A DNA stretch of 64,000 bases from PALSA-1316 sp964499365 (GTDB taxonomy: Bacteria; Nitrospirota; Thermodesulfovibrionia; Thermodesulfovibrionales; UBA6898). The translations under genes and the position numbers were made by a program. Below, one piece after another: positions 8,923-18,228 of this stretch. Location of the stretch: contig CAZCKU010000012.1 in assembly GCA_964499365.1 (NCBI GenBank), forward strand, positions 62,001 to 126,000. The letters run 5' to 3'. The notes below the pieces were generated by a model. The model did no database searches and was not told the origin of the DNA. It saw only the letters and a list, made by a program, of their open reading frames with translations. The stretch's first letter is position 1. Every line of letters starts with the position of its first letter.

Positions 8923-10278
8923 ATGAATTCTATGCAATATCGAGCCTGGTTTCAATGCATCAACGAGCAGTGCAGAGAAAGCTATCCCCTCAACAGGATT
9001 ATCTACCGCTGCACGGCATGTGATTCACTCCTGGAGGTGCGGCACGACATGCAGGCGCTGGCCCGCCGCGATGCCAAGGCCTGGATGAAGCTTTTCGAGG
9101 ACCGCTACAAATCCACCCAGTGGCCCTATGGTTCAGGCGTCTGGGGCAAGAAGGAGTGGATCCTTCCGCAGATCGCGGACAATAACATCGTCTCCCTCTA
9201 TGAGGGCGGGACAAACCTGTTCTGGGCCGAGCGGTTCGGAAAGATGCTCGGGCTCGAAAACCTCTGGATAAAACTCTGCGGCAACTCTCACAGCGGGTCT
9301 TTCAAGGACCTTGGCATGACCGTCCTCGTCTCGCAGGTCAAGCAGATGATCAGCGAGGGCGCTCCGATCAAGGCTGTTGCCTGTGCGTCGACGGGTGATA
9401 CCTCCGCAGCGCTTGCCGTTTACTGTGCCGCCGCCGGCATACAGTCGATCGTGCTGCTGCCCAAAGGCAAGATCTCGATCGCCCAGCTGGTCCAGCCGAT
9501 CGCAAACGGCGCGCTGGTGCTCTCCCTGGATACCGACTTCGACGGCTGCATGCGGGTGGTGAAGGAGATCACGAAGGACGAGACGATCTACCTGGCCAAC
9601 TCCATGAATTCGCTCCGCATCGAAGGACAGAAGACGGTCGGTATCGAGATCCTCCAGCAGTTTGACTGGGAGACCCCCGATGTCATTATCATCCCCGGCG
9701 GCAACCTGGGGAACGTTTCTGCCCTCGGCAGCGGGATGCTCATGATGCGCGACCTCGGGCTGATTACCAAGCTGCCGAGGATCGTCGTGGCCCAGGCCGA
9801 GCGTGCCAACCCGCTCTACCGGTCCTACCTGAAGAACTTCGAGGCCTTCGAGCCGATCGAGGCACAGAAGACCCTGGCGAGCGCGATCCAGATCGGCAAT
9901 CCCGTCAGCATCGACAAGGCGATCCGCACGCTGAGGCAGTTCAACGGCATTGTCGTGGATGCCACCGAGCAGGAACTGGCCGATGCAGCCGCGCTCGGCG
10001 ACACGACCGGCATGTTCAACTGTCCTCACACCGGCGTAGCCCTGGCCGCCCTCATCAAACTGCTCAAGGCCGGGACCATCGACAAGTCAGAGCATGTCGT
10101 GGTTATTTCCACGGCCCACGGCCTGAAGTTCACGGACTTCAAGGTCAACTATCATGAAGGGAAGCTCGACTTCCCCTGTCACCATTCCAATAAACCGATC
10201 GAACTGCCTGCACGCGTGGATGCCGTCAAAGAGGCCCTGGAACAGGCTTTAGAAAAGAGGAGAACGACCAATGGCTAA
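8923..10278 (+). CDS. thrC: Threonine synthase
   Basis: PLP enzyme converting O-phosphohomoserine to threonine. The 451-residue protein has an N-terminal zinc-ribbon-like segment with paired cysteines (residues about 10-35) and the fold type II PLP core; the cofactor lysine is in the SGSFKDLGM motif, with the phosphate-binding glycine loop in PGGNLGNVSALG. Start at ATG 8923 has GAGG just upstream; an in-frame ATG lies 3 codons later. It overlaps the next gene by 8 bp, another PLP enzyme acting near the same homoserine branch point. The alternative, another fold type II lyase, is less likely given the N-terminal segment. Confidence 0.87.
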   Translation: MNSMQYRAWFQCINEQCRESYPLNRIIYRCTACDSLLEVRHDMQALARRDAKAWMKLFEDRYKSTQWPYGSGVWGKKEWILPQIADNNIVSLYEGGTNLFWAERFGKMLGLENLWIKLCGNSHSGSFKDLGMTVLVSQVKQMISEGAPIKAVACASTGDTSAALAVYCAAAGIQSIVLLPKGKISIAQLVQPIANGALVLSLDTDFDGCMRVVKEITKDETIYLANSMNSLRIEGQKTVGIEILQQFDWETPDVIIIPGGNLGNVSALGSGMLMMRDLGLITKLPRIVVAQAERANPLYRSYLKNFEAFEPIEAQKTLASAIQIGNPVSIDKAIRTLRQFNGIVVDATEQELADAAALGDTTGMFNCPHTGVALAALIKLLKAGTIDKSEHVVVISTAHGLKFTDFKVNYHEGKLDFPCHHSNKPIELPARVDAVKEALEQALEKRRTTNG

Positions 10279-11476
10279 AAAATCAGATCCGAAGAAGTGG
10301 CATCCTGCCACGCTTGCTATTCACGGACTCGGACGGCTTCCGAAGGCGCACCACGCAGTCTCCACGCCGATCCTGCAGACGTCGAACTACTATTTCGACA
10401 CCGCCGACGAGGTCGAGGATTTCATGCGGTCGAAGGGGCAGGGGAAGGTCACCCGCGAACACGAATATGCCCGCTATGGCAACCCGACGCAGCAGGAATG
10501 CGAACGCAAGCTGGCCGCGATTGAAGGTGCTGAGCGCGCCGTGCTCTATTCCTCGGGCATGGCGGCCGTGCTGCTGTCGATCATGACCTTCATGAAACGT
10601 GACGGACATATCATCTTCACCGGGGACTGCTACCGCCAGACCCGTGACTTCGCCATGAACTTCCTCTCCAAGTTCGACGTGCCGTTTTCGATCGTCGATC
10701 CCACTGCCGCGGCCATCGAGGCGGCCATCCGTCCCGAGACGAATATCATCTTCACCGAATCGCCGACCAACCCGTATCTGAGGATCCTTGATATCCCGGC
10801 GATCGTCAAGGTTGCGAAGGCCAGGAATATCATGACGATCATCGATGCGACGCTCGCAACGCCCTACAATATCAAGCCGATCGAGATGGGGGTGGACATC
10901 GTCCTTCATTCCGCGACCAAGTATCTCGGCGGGCATAACGACCTTATGGCAGGCCTGGCGCTCGGTTCAAACGCGCTGATGACGGACCTCTACAAGATGC
11001 AGCGGATGATCGGCGCCACCCCGGGCCCGCTCACCTGCTTCCTGCTCGAACGCGGCCTGAAGACCTTCGGGATGCGCATGGAGCAGCATAACAAGGCGGG
11101 TCTGGCGGTTGCCCGGATGCTGGAGGCGCACCCCATGATCGAGAAGGTCTGGTACCCGGGTCTGGAGTCGCACCCTGACTATGCCATTGCAAAGGAGCAG
11201 ATGAAGGGCAACGGCAGTGTGATCAGCTTCCTGGTCAGGGGCGGCAATGCCGAGACGAGGAAATTTATCGATGCACTCGAGCTCTTTCTGATCACGCCGA
11301 GCCTGGGCGGCAGTGAAAGCCTGGTCACCCAGATGTGGGCCATGTCGTTCTTCGATTATCCCGAGGCATACCGGAAGGACATCGGGATGGCCGACAATCT
11401 CGTGCGGCTTGCCCTGGGCCTCGAGAATGAGGACGACCTGATCGCAGATTTGCGTCAGGCGCTCGATACGATCTGA
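10271..11476 (+). CDS. Cys/Met metabolism PLP enzyme (cystathionine gamma-synthase / O-acylhomoserine sulfhydrylase type)
   Basis: Fold type I gamma-family PLP enzyme of 401 residues. Family marks: YARYGNPTQ near residue 67, the SSGMAAV loop, IDATLATPYN with the cofactor-pairing Asp, and the PLP lysine in LHSATKYLGGHNDLMAG. The C-terminal half ends with the SLGGSESLV motif of MetB/MetC/MetZ enzymes. It overlaps thrC by 8 bp, so the pair probably divides activated homoserine between threonine and methionine (or transsulfuration). By eye I cannot separate cystathionine synthase, sulfhydrylase and lyase activities. Confidence 0.85.
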   Translation: MAKKSDPKKWHPATLAIHGLGRLPKAHHAVSTPILQTSNYYFDTADEVEDFMRSKGQGKVTREHEYARYGNPTQQECERKLAAIEGAERAVLYSSGMAAVLLSIMTFMKRDGHIIFTGDCYRQTRDFAMNFLSKFDVPFSIVDPTAAAIEAAIRPETNIIFTESPTNPYLRILDIPAIVKVAKARNIMTIIDATLATPYNIKPIEMGVDIVLHSATKYLGGHNDLMAGLALGSNALMTDLYKMQRMIGATPGPLTCFLLERGLKTFGMRMEQHNKAGLAVARMLEAHPMIEKVWYPGLESHPDYAIAKEQMKGNGSVISFLVRGGNAETRKFIDALELFLITPSLGGSESLVTQMWAMSFFDYPEAYRKDIGMADNLVRLALGLENEDDLIADLRQALDTI

Positions 11477-11566
11477 GTATGGGGGATCGTTAACAAAACA
11501 GAACACTGCTGTCCCGCCGTCATGCCGGAGGTCCAGCCCTGAAAACGTCATGATACGGGAGCATCA

Positions 11567-14074
11567 ATGAAATTTTCGAAGAACGTCTTTCGGTATGTTC
11601 TGTTTATCTCCGTTCTTTCAGGGTGTCTGGTATCGGGTGCTCCGGGGCTTCGGGCCGCTGAACCGCGTGTCCATAAGAAAATCCTGATCCTGAACTCGTA
11701 TCACGCCGGTTATCAGGGGTCCGACGACATTGTGAGCGGCTTCGGCGAGACCCTGCGCGCGTCGCTTCCCGATGCAGAAATAAAAGTGGAGTATCTGGAT
11801 TCGAAAAACTACGGTGGAGCGGCATATCACCGTCAGATGATGGAGATGCTCCGTTTTAAATACCGCCAGCAGCCTTTCGACCTGATCGTTTCCACCGACG
11901 ACTACGCCTTCAACGTGCTTGAAGAACACCGCAACGAACTGTTCGGGACGACCCCGGTAGTATTCTGCGGTACGAATGACTTTGACCCTGAGCGCATCAA
12001 AGGCCGGCCGGATTTTATCGGGATTGACGAGCGGCCCAGTTTTGCGGATACGCTGGGGCTGATCTTCAGTCTGCATCCGAATACGAAAAAGATCATCGCG
12101 ATTCATGATGACTCCATAACCGGTCAACTGAACAGCGATGACTTTCATCGGGCAACTGCCAGTTTTGTGTCGCGGGCGGATTTTTCCTACCGGTCAGGGA
12201 AGCGTCTTGATGAACTGATCCGGGAGGTCGGGCAACTGCAGCCCGGCACGGTTGTGTTCTACTTTGCTTCGTTTGTACTGGGGGGAGGCGGCGAACGGTT
12301 TTCGAGCATTGAAGCCTTGAACCAGATCTCAGCCGCCAGTAAGGTGCCTATCTACGGTGGCTGGGAGTTTAACCTGGGGGCCGGAATTGTCGGTGGCCGT
12401 CTGGTCAACCTCCGGGAGCACGGCAGGGTAGCTGCACGGCTGGCCGCCAGGATTCTGAAGGGAGAAGCGCCTGCACGGCTGACCGGTCTTAGTCCGAGTC
12501 CCAACCAGTTCATGTTCGATTACCACGAGTTGAAGCGGTTCAATATTCCCCTGTCCGGGCTTCCGGCTGACCGTACGATCATTAACCGGCCGCCCACCTT
12601 GTTTTCAAGGTACGGCACCCTGCTTCTGTCTCTGCTTTCTGCCGGTCTGCTTCTGACTGCTGCGGTCTTTCTCGTCAAGCTGCTACGGAGCCGCAGAGAA
12701 CTGCAGCGGTCGCAGGTAAAGTTTTCAACCATTTTCAGCACCTCACCCGACCTGATCGCCATCATCGACAGAAACAGCGGGCGGTGCCTGGATGTCAACG
12801 ATGCCTTTGTCCGGGTCATGGGGTTCTCCCGCGCTGAGGTCTCAGGCCGTAACCCCCTTGACCTCGGCCTTTGGGCATCTGCGGATGAACAGCGGCAGAT
12901 GCAGGAGGCGCTTGGAGCGGCAAACCGGCTGGTGAATTTCAAGACCCGCTGCCGCCGGAAGAACGGAGATATATTTACCGCGCTGGTATCCCTGGAGGCA
13001 GTTGAAATCGAGGGGGCGGTGTGCTTCATTATCAGCGCCCGCGACATTACGGAGCGTATACAGATGGAAAGTGCCTTGCGTGAAAGTGAGGCGCATTACC
13101 GGGCCATCATAGATGCTTTTGACGGTTTCATCTATATCTGTTCAGCGGACTATCGTATAGAGTTCATGAACGAGCGGCTGATTGAACGCACCGGCTATGA
13201 TGCGACAGGAGAGCTATGTTACAAAGCCCTGCACGAGCTCGACGGGGTCTGCTCCTGGTGTCAAAATGAGCGGGTGCTCGCCGGCGAAGGAGCTCAGTGG
13301 GAAATCAGGAGTCCTAAGGACGACCGCTGGTACCAGATATCGAACACGCCTATCGAGAACGCCGACGGGACCGTATCCAAGCAGTCGATGATCAGCGACA
13401 TCACCGCCCGCAAACTGGCGGAAGAGCAGATCATCCGTTCACTCAGGGAAAAGGAAGTACTCCTGAAGGAGATCCATCACCGGGTAAAGAACAATATGCA
13501 GGTGATCTACAGCCTGCTGAATCTGCAGGCACGGGGGATAACGGACGGGACCGTGCGCGCCAAGTTTGAGGAGAGCAGGGACAGGGTAAATTCCATGGCA
13601 CTGATTCATGAAAAACTCTATGGCTCGGAGGACCTGGCGCACATAGACTTCAAGGCGTACCTTGAAAGCCTTGTTGCCGGGATAGCGGATTCCTATATGC
13701 GAAAGGGTGTTGCCATTGCCGTGGATATGGAGCCGCTTGCCCTTGATGTGAATGTCGGCATACCGTGCGGCCTGATTGTGAACGAGCTGGTCTCAAACAG
13801 TCTGAAATACGCCTTCCCTGAAGGCAAGGCGGGTTCGATACGGGTCGGCATTATTCGGACCAACGAGAGGGTGAATGTCCTGTTTGTCGAGGACAACGGC
13901 ATCGGGCTGCCGGAAGATGTCGACTTCCGCAACACCTCGTCTCTTGGACTTCAACTGGTAAATGGACTGACCCGGCAGATACAGGGAACGATCGGGCTTT
14001 CACGGGAAAACGGCACAAAATTCAGCATAACCTTCCCGGGAGTTCCCGAGGGCGATGGGGGGCGGCATGGATAG
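11567..14074 (+). CDS. Sensor kinase with periplasmic ABC-substrate-binding-like domain, two PAS domains and HWE/HisKA_2 kinase
   Basis: An 835-residue membrane sensor. N-terminal signal/anchor (about 7-30), periplasmic ABC_sub_bind-type domain opening ILNSYHAGYQGSD (about 38-325), membrane helix (about 347-370), two PAS domains (about 385-500 and 510-625), then a HisKA_2 box (LLKEIHHRVKNNMQ) and HATPase (LVNELVSNSLKYAFP, DNGIGLP). The sensory half resembles the gene at 1346, but the kinase core is of a different family. The second PAS has a CY...C-x-x-C insert (about 13216-13263). The partner receiver-kinase gene overlaps its stop codon. Confidence 0.88.
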   Translation: MKFSKNVFRYVLFISVLSGCLVSGAPGLRAAEPRVHKKILILNSYHAGYQGSDDIVSGFGETLRASLPDAEIKVEYLDSKNYGGAAYHRQMMEMLRFKYRQQPFDLIVSTDDYAFNVLEEHRNELFGTTPVVFCGTNDFDPERIKGRPDFIGIDERPSFADTLGLIFSLHPNTKKIIAIHDDSITGQLNSDDFHRATASFVSRADFSYRSGKRLDELIREVGQLQPGTVVFYFASFVLGGGGERFSSIEALNQISAASKVPIYGGWEFNLGAGIVGGRLVNLREHGRVAARLAARILKGEAPARLTGLSPSPNQFMFDYHELKRFNIPLSGLPADRTIINRPPTLFSRYGTLLLSLLSAGLLLTAAVFLVKLLRSRRELQRSQVKFSTIFSTSPDLIAIIDRNSGRCLDVNDAFVRVMGFSRAEVSGRNPLDLGLWASADEQRQMQEALGAANRLVNFKTRCRRKNGDIFTALVSLEAVEIEGAVCFIISARDITERIQMESALRESEAHYRAIIDAFDGFIYICSADYRIEFMNERLIERTGYDATGELCYKALHELDGVCSWCQNERVLAGEGAQWEIRSPKDDRWYQISNTPIENADGTVSKQSMISDITARKLAEEQIIRSLREKEVLLKEIHHRVKNNMQVIYSLLNLQARGITDGTVRAKFEESRDRVNSMALIHEKLYGSEDLAHIDFKAYLESLVAGIADSYMRKGVAIAVDMEPLALDVNVGIPCGLIVNELVSNSLKYAFPEGKAGSIRVGIIRTNERVNVLFVEDNGIGLPEDVDFRNTSSLGLQLVNGLTRQIQGTIGLSRENGTKFSITFPGVPEGDGGRHG

Positions 14075-15200
14075 AAAACGCATCTTGCTGGTGGAAGATG
14101 AGGCCGTGACCGCCATGGATATCAGCAACAGCCTGTATGATCTGGGGTATGACGTTGCGGCGGTCGTCTCCACTGGTGAGGCGGCGATCCTTAAGGCAGC
14201 AGCATTGCAGCCGGACCTGGTTCTTATGGACATCACCCTTGCCGGTTCCGTAAATGGGATAGAGGCAGCCGGGGAGATACGCAAGACCTGCTCCATGCCG
14301 ATTGTTTTTTTGACCGCACATGCCGATGCCGAGACTATCGGCCAGGCCAAGACAACCGAGCCCTTCGGCTATCTTCTGAAACCCTGTACCCGAGGCACCC
14401 TCATGAGCGTCCTTGAGATAGCGCTTTATAAAGGCGAGGCCGACGCGCAACGCAGGAAGGCGGAGCAAGCCCTGAGAAAAATGGAGGAAGAGCTGGTGAA
14501 GGCCCGCAACCTTGAAGCCCTCGGCATCCTTGCCGGGGGCATAGCCCATGACTTTAATAACCTGCTCCAGGGGCTGCTGGGCAACATATCCATGGCAAAG
14601 CATTATACCCCGGAGACGAGCAAGGCGTTTCCTCTACTTGAAGAGGCAGAGGCGCTCTACCCTGCGGTAAGCAGACTTACCGGTCAGCTCATTGCTTTTT
14701 CTAAGGGCGGTCTACTGGTCAGGAAAACGATTCAGCCTGCCAGGCTTATTCATTCCACGGTTCTTCTGACCATGACCGGGTCGACGGTCAGGCCGGTATT
14801 CGACCTGCCGGAGGATCTCTGGGATGTGCGGGGTGATGCGGAGCAATTTGCCCAGGCAATTGGCAACATCACGCTGAATTCCCGGGAGGCCATGCCCTCA
14901 GGAGGAACGCTGCTGGTCAGTGCTGCCAATGTCAGACTGGAAGACCGGGACGTTGCGGGACTGGCACCCGGAAGATATATAAAGATATCCATTAGGGACT
15001 CTGGCTGTGGCATAGCTCCGGACATCCTGCCCAGGATTTTCGACCCCTATTTTTCTACGAGGGAGCGCGGCGATCAGAAGGGTATGGGGCTCGGTCTGAC
15101 GGTCAGCAATGCGATCATACGGAAGCACAACGGCGTGATAACGGCGGAGTCTGAACCGGGTAATGGTTCGACCTTTACTCTCTACCTGCCTGTTGGTTGA
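14067..15200 (+). CDS. Response regulator / histidine kinase hybrid (REC-HisKA-HATPase)
   Basis: Cytoplasmic protein of about 377 residues. The receiver (1-120) has LLVEDE, Asp in LVLMDITLAG and Lys in YLLKPC; then a HisKA helix with the AGGIAHDFNNLLQG box and HATPase (RDSGCGIAPD, GMGLGLTVSNAI). I prefer the ATG at 14067 over the in-frame ATG at 14055 because a G-rich ribosome-binding stretch lies just before it and the protein then opens with the usual MDRKRILLVEDE. It overlaps the upstream kinase by 8 bp and its 3' end overlaps the convergent LysR gene by 26 bp. Confidence 0.87.
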   Translation: MDRKRILLVEDEAVTAMDISNSLYDLGYDVAAVVSTGEAAILKAAALQPDLVLMDITLAGSVNGIEAAGEIRKTCSMPIVFLTAHADAETIGQAKTTEPFGYLLKPCTRGTLMSVLEIALYKGEADAQRRKAEQALRKMEEELVKARNLEALGILAGGIAHDFNNLLQGLLGNISMAKHYTPETSKAFPLLEEAEALYPAVSRLTGQLIAFSKGGLLVRKTIQPARLIHSTVLLTMTGSTVRPVFDLPEDLWDVRGDAEQFAQAIGNITLNSREAMPSGGTLLVSAANVRLEDRDVAGLAPGRYIKISIRDSGCGIAPDILPRIFDPYFSTRERGDQKGMGLGLTVSNAIIRKHNGVITAESEPGNGSTFTLYLPVG

Positions 15201-16065
15201 GGAACGTCAGAAATTCCAGGGCGGGCCGTGAGAGGAATTTACCTTTGAGATAGAGGACGCCGAGGCTGCGTGAAAACCGGGCGTCCTTAATCTCTGCCCT
15301 TGCCAGGGCCCCGCGTCTGATCTCATCCTCCATTGCCCGGTCGGGCAGGATCGAGATGCCGAGGCCGACCTTGACGAGCACCTTGATCGTCTCGATATAG
15401 GCCACCTCCATCGTCACATTGGCCGCCATATGTTTTCTCATGAACGCAGCGTCGATCATCTTCCTGGTCGTTGTCCCGGCCTCGGGGAGTATCATGCCGT
15501 ACGGGATTATGTCCCTGAGCCGTATCGTCGTGAGGGAGGCCAGCGGATGATTGCGGGGAAAGACCAGGGACATCGGGTCGTCCCATATGGGCTTTGTGAC
15601 GAGGTCGTCGGCAACCGGCGGGAGCGTTATCACCCCGAGGTCAACCTGGTTGTTATGGACCATGCCGATGATCGTCTCCGAACGGTGGCAGCGGAGCTTG
15701 AGGTCCACAGCGGGGTAGGAGGCGATATAGGACTTCAGGACGTCCGGCAGCCGGTGCAGACTGATGTGATCGCTGGCCCCGATGACCAGCTCTCCCGAGC
15801 ATTCCTGCGACATATCATGGACCGAGGTCTTTGCCTCCTGGACGGACCTGAGTATCCGTCCGGCGTGCTCAAGCAGGTTCTCCCCTGAGCGTGTCAGGAG
15901 GACCTTTCTGCCGATCCGGTCGAAGAGTTTTGTGCCGAGTTCCTCTTCGAGGGCCTTGATCTGTTTGCTCACCGCAGGCTGGGTGATGAGAAGCTCTTCG
16001 GCGGCCCTGCTGATGCTCCTGGTTTCCGCGACCTTCCTGAAATAGGCCAACTGATAAAAGTCCAT
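15175..16065 (-). CDS. LysR-family transcriptional regulator
   Basis: A 296-residue LysR regulator: winged helix-turn-helix at residues 1-62 (FRKVAETRSISRAAEELLI, then QPAVSKQIKALEEELG) and a co-inducer-binding domain from about 90. It resembles the CysB/CysL branch in overall pattern, but the ligand cannot be read from sequence. It is transcribed away from leuC across 343 bp holding a repeat cluster, so it may control itself and/or the leuCD operon. Its 3' end overlaps the convergent kinase gene. Confidence 0.9.
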   Translation of the reverse strand: MDFYQLAYFRKVAETRSISRAAEELLITQPAVSKQIKALEEELGTKLFDRIGRKVLLTRSGENLLEHAGRILRSVQEAKTSVHDMSQECSGELVIGASDHISLHRLPDVLKSYIASYPAVDLKLRCHRSETIIGMVHNNQVDLGVITLPPVADDLVTKPIWDDPMSLVFPRNHPLASLTTIRLRDIIPYGMILPEAGTTTRKMIDAAFMRKHMAANVTMEVAYIETIKVLVKVGLGISILPDRAMEDEIRRGALARAEIKDARFSRSLGVLYLKGKFLSRPALEFLTFLNQQAGRE

Positions 16066-16099
16066 ACTTTTAGTTATAGAATTAATGAAATTAATGAAT

Positions 16100-16128
16100 T
16101 TGAATAATGCATATTTCTATGGTATCGT
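16100..16128 (+). promoter_or_regulatory. Candidate promoter for the leuC operon
   Basis: TTGAAT at 16100-16105 and TATCGT at 16123-16128 with a 17-base spacer, downstream of AT-rich words that could be LysR sites. A transcript from here would carry the palindromic repeats in its leader. Confidence 0.35.
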
Positions 16129-16177
16129 AATTTCAGGAAAATGTAAACTATGGAAGGATGCAGCACGCAATGTTCTA

Positions 16178-16353
16178 TTCGTCATTCCCCGATCAAGTCG
16201 GGGAATGACGAAAGAAAATTAGTCGATAGTGTCATCCTCGGGCTTGACCCGGGGATCCAGAGTGTTTTCAGGATAACTTCGAAAGATACGTTATTGTCAT
16301 TCCGGCTTGTCCTGAATCTTTCTTCAGAAGGACTTCCGACAAGCGGGAGTGAC
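16178..16353. repeat. Cluster of three palindromic (REP-like) repeats
   Basis: First unit: a perfect 15-bp inverted repeat (TTCGTCATTCCCCGA, loop TCAAG, its complement) at 16178-16212. Second: a GTCATCCTCGGGCTTGACC type half-element at 16231-16260. Third: a long imperfect hairpin at 16296-16353, whose arms begin GTCATTCC and end GAGTGAC. All three open with GTCAT-C-type words, as in dispersed REP elements of many bacteria. They lie in the leader of the leuC operon. Confidence 0.75.
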
Positions 16354-16408
16354 GGACATAGGACCGGATGCTTAGGAATGAACAAGTACGATATGGAGGA
16401 ATACTATT

Positions 16409-17707
16409 ATGAAGCTGACACTGTCAGAGAAGATCTTCAGGTCGCACCTGAAGGATGAGCCGTTTCCCGGGACGAAGGTCCTGGACATCGACGTGGTCAT
16501 GTGCCACGAGATTACGACCCCGGTTGCGATCAACGACCTTGTCGCACGCGGCATGGACCGGGTATTCAACCCGGACAGGATAAAGGTGGTGATCGACCAT
16601 GTGACGCCGGCCAAGGACACCAAGACCGCGCTGCAGGGCAAGATCGTGCGGGACTGGGCGCGGCGCCACCAGATCAGGGATTTCTTTGATATCGGCCGCA
16701 ACGGCGTCTGTCACGCGATCTTCCCGGAGAAGGGGTTCATCCGTCCGGGATATACCGTGATCATGGGAGACTCCCACACCTGTACGCACGGCGCCTTCGG
16801 GGCCTTTGCCGCCGGGGTGGGTACGACCGACCTTGAGGTCGGCATCCTCAAGGGTGTCTGCGCCTTCAGGGAGCCGAAGACGATCAGGGTGAACATCAAC
16901 GGTACGGTCCCCGCAGGGGTCTATGCCAAGGACATCATCCTCAGGATCATCCGGGAGTTGACCGTGAAGGGCGCAACGGACTGCGTGATCGAGTTCCATG
17001 GAGACGTCGTGAAGAAGATGTCTATGGAGAGCAGGATGACCCTCTGCAACATGGCGATCGAGGCGGGAGGCACCTCCGGGGTCTGCATGCCGGACAGGGT
17101 GACGGTCAACTATCTCTGGCCGTTCATCTCTTCGGAATACGCCGACAAGAAGGCGGCCCTGGCTGATTTCAAAAAATGGTGGTCTGACAAGGGCTGCTCC
17201 TATGTCAGGGTTATCGATATCGATGTGACCGGCCTGGAGCCTCAGGTGACCTTCGGCTTTAAGCCGGACGAGGTGAAGAACGTCTCTGAACTGGCCGGCA
17301 CCCCTGTCGACCAGGTCTACATCGGCTCCTGCACCAACGGCAGGCTTGAGGACCTGAAGGTCGCAGCAGGGTATCTGAAGGGCAGGACGATCGCGCCGTC
17401 GGTCAGGGGAGTTGTTTCTCCGGCCACGCCGAAGATTTTCAGCGACGCCGACAGGCTGGGGCTGATAAAGATTTTCATGGATGCGGGTTTCTGCGTCACG
17501 AACCCGACCTGCGGGGCATGTCTTGGTATGAGCAACGGTGTCATTGCACCGGGCGAGGTCTGTGCCTCGACCACGAACAGGAACTTTAACGGCCGCATGG
17601 GCAAGGGCGGCATGGTCCACCTGATGAGTCCTGCGGTTGCGGCAGTTACCGCTCTCACCGGGGTGATTACCGATCCGCGGACGTACGACAAGGGAGGTGC
17701 AGCATGA
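16409..17707 (+). CDS. leuC: 3-isopropylmalate dehydratase large subunit
   Basis: Aconitase-family large subunit (432 residues) for leucine synthesis, isomerising 2- to 3-isopropylmalate with LeuD. The [4Fe-4S] ligand cysteines lie in YIGSCTNGR and in NPTCGACLG; the substrate-binding GDSHTCTHGAFGAFA motif is near residue 113. Its length is that of the short bacterial/archaeal LeuC group (420-430) rather than the 465-residue enterobacterial form. This group also includes enzymes acting on homoaconitate or citramalate, so substrate is inferred. GGAGG precedes ATG 16409. leuD follows with an ATGA overlap. Confidence 0.9.
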   Translation: MKLTLSEKIFRSHLKDEPFPGTKVLDIDVVMCHEITTPVAINDLVARGMDRVFNPDRIKVVIDHVTPAKDTKTALQGKIVRDWARRHQIRDFFDIGRNGVCHAIFPEKGFIRPGYTVIMGDSHTCTHGAFGAFAAGVGTTDLEVGILKGVCAFREPKTIRVNINGTVPAGVYAKDIILRIIRELTVKGATDCVIEFHGDVVKKMSMESRMTLCNMAIEAGGTSGVCMPDRVTVNYLWPFISSEYADKKAALADFKKWWSDKGCSYVRVIDIDVTGLEPQVTFGFKPDEVKNVSELAGTPVDQVYIGSCTNGRLEDLKVAAGYLKGRTIAPSVRGVVSPATPKIFSDADRLGLIKIFMDAGFCVTNPTCGACLGMSNGVIAPGEVCASTTNRNFNGRMGKGGMVHLMSPAVAAVTALTGVITDPRTYDKGGAA

Positions 17708-18228
17708 AGAGTTTTGGCGGAAGGGTCCTTTTTCTGGACAGGTCTGATATCAACACCGATGAGATCATACCGGCGAAATATCTGACAGAGATATCGAAGG
17801 AGGCGTTGAAGCCCCATATGCTTGAAGACCTGAAGCTCGAGGGGTTCGACCCGAACTCCCCGGACGTGCGGGATGCCAGGGTGATTGTCAGCCGCGGCAA
17901 CTTCGGCTGCGGGTCGTCGCGTGAGCATGCCCCCTGGGTCTTTGAGGTGAATGACATAAACGTGGTCATCGCATCAGGCTTTGCGAGGATCTTCAGGCAG
18001 AATATGTTCAACTGCGGCATGCTGGCGATCGAACTCTCCGAGTCCGATATCAGCAGCCTGTTTGAACACAGGGGAGCAGATGCCTCTATCGCGATCGACT
18101 TCAGCAGCAGCCGGCTGACGGTCAGCTCGGGGAAGGGCAGCAGGACCTTTGACTATCAGATCTCGGAATTCGACCGGGCCCTTGTCGCGGCCGGAGGATG
18201 GGTGGGGTTTGCCGATGCCAAGTACTGA
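17704..18228 (+). CDS. leuD: 3-isopropylmalate dehydratase small subunit
   Basis: Swivel-domain subunit (174 residues) partnering LeuC. Marks: DRSDINTDEIIPAKYL near the N-terminus, the GSSREHAPW motif near residue 63 and NMFNCGML. Starts in an ATGA overlap with leuC, which fits 1:1 synthesis of a heterodimer. Confidence 0.9.
   Translation: MKSFGGRVLFLDRSDINTDEIIPAKYLTEISKEALKPHMLEDLKLEGFDPNSPDVRDARVIVSRGNFGCGSSREHAPWVFEVNDINVVIASGFARIFRQNMFNCGMLAIELSESDISSLFEHRGADASIAIDFSSSRLTVSSGKGSRTFDYQISEFDRALVAAGGWVGFADAKY

Larger units (their letters stand above)
16066..16408. other. Intergenic region between LysR gene and leuC with promoter and repeats
   Basis: No credible gene. The first 90 bases are AT-rich with repeated ATTAATGAA-like words, suitable as a LysR target. 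A plausible sigma-70 promoter on the plus strand lies at 16100-16128 (TTGAAT, 17 bases, TATCGT). The remainder is filled with palindromic repeats up to about 16360. Confidence 0.5.

Noticed and set aside
16424..17620. A 398-codon frame on the minus strand
   Set aside because: Fully antisense to leuC, His/Asp/Arg-rich with no domain; a shadow frame.
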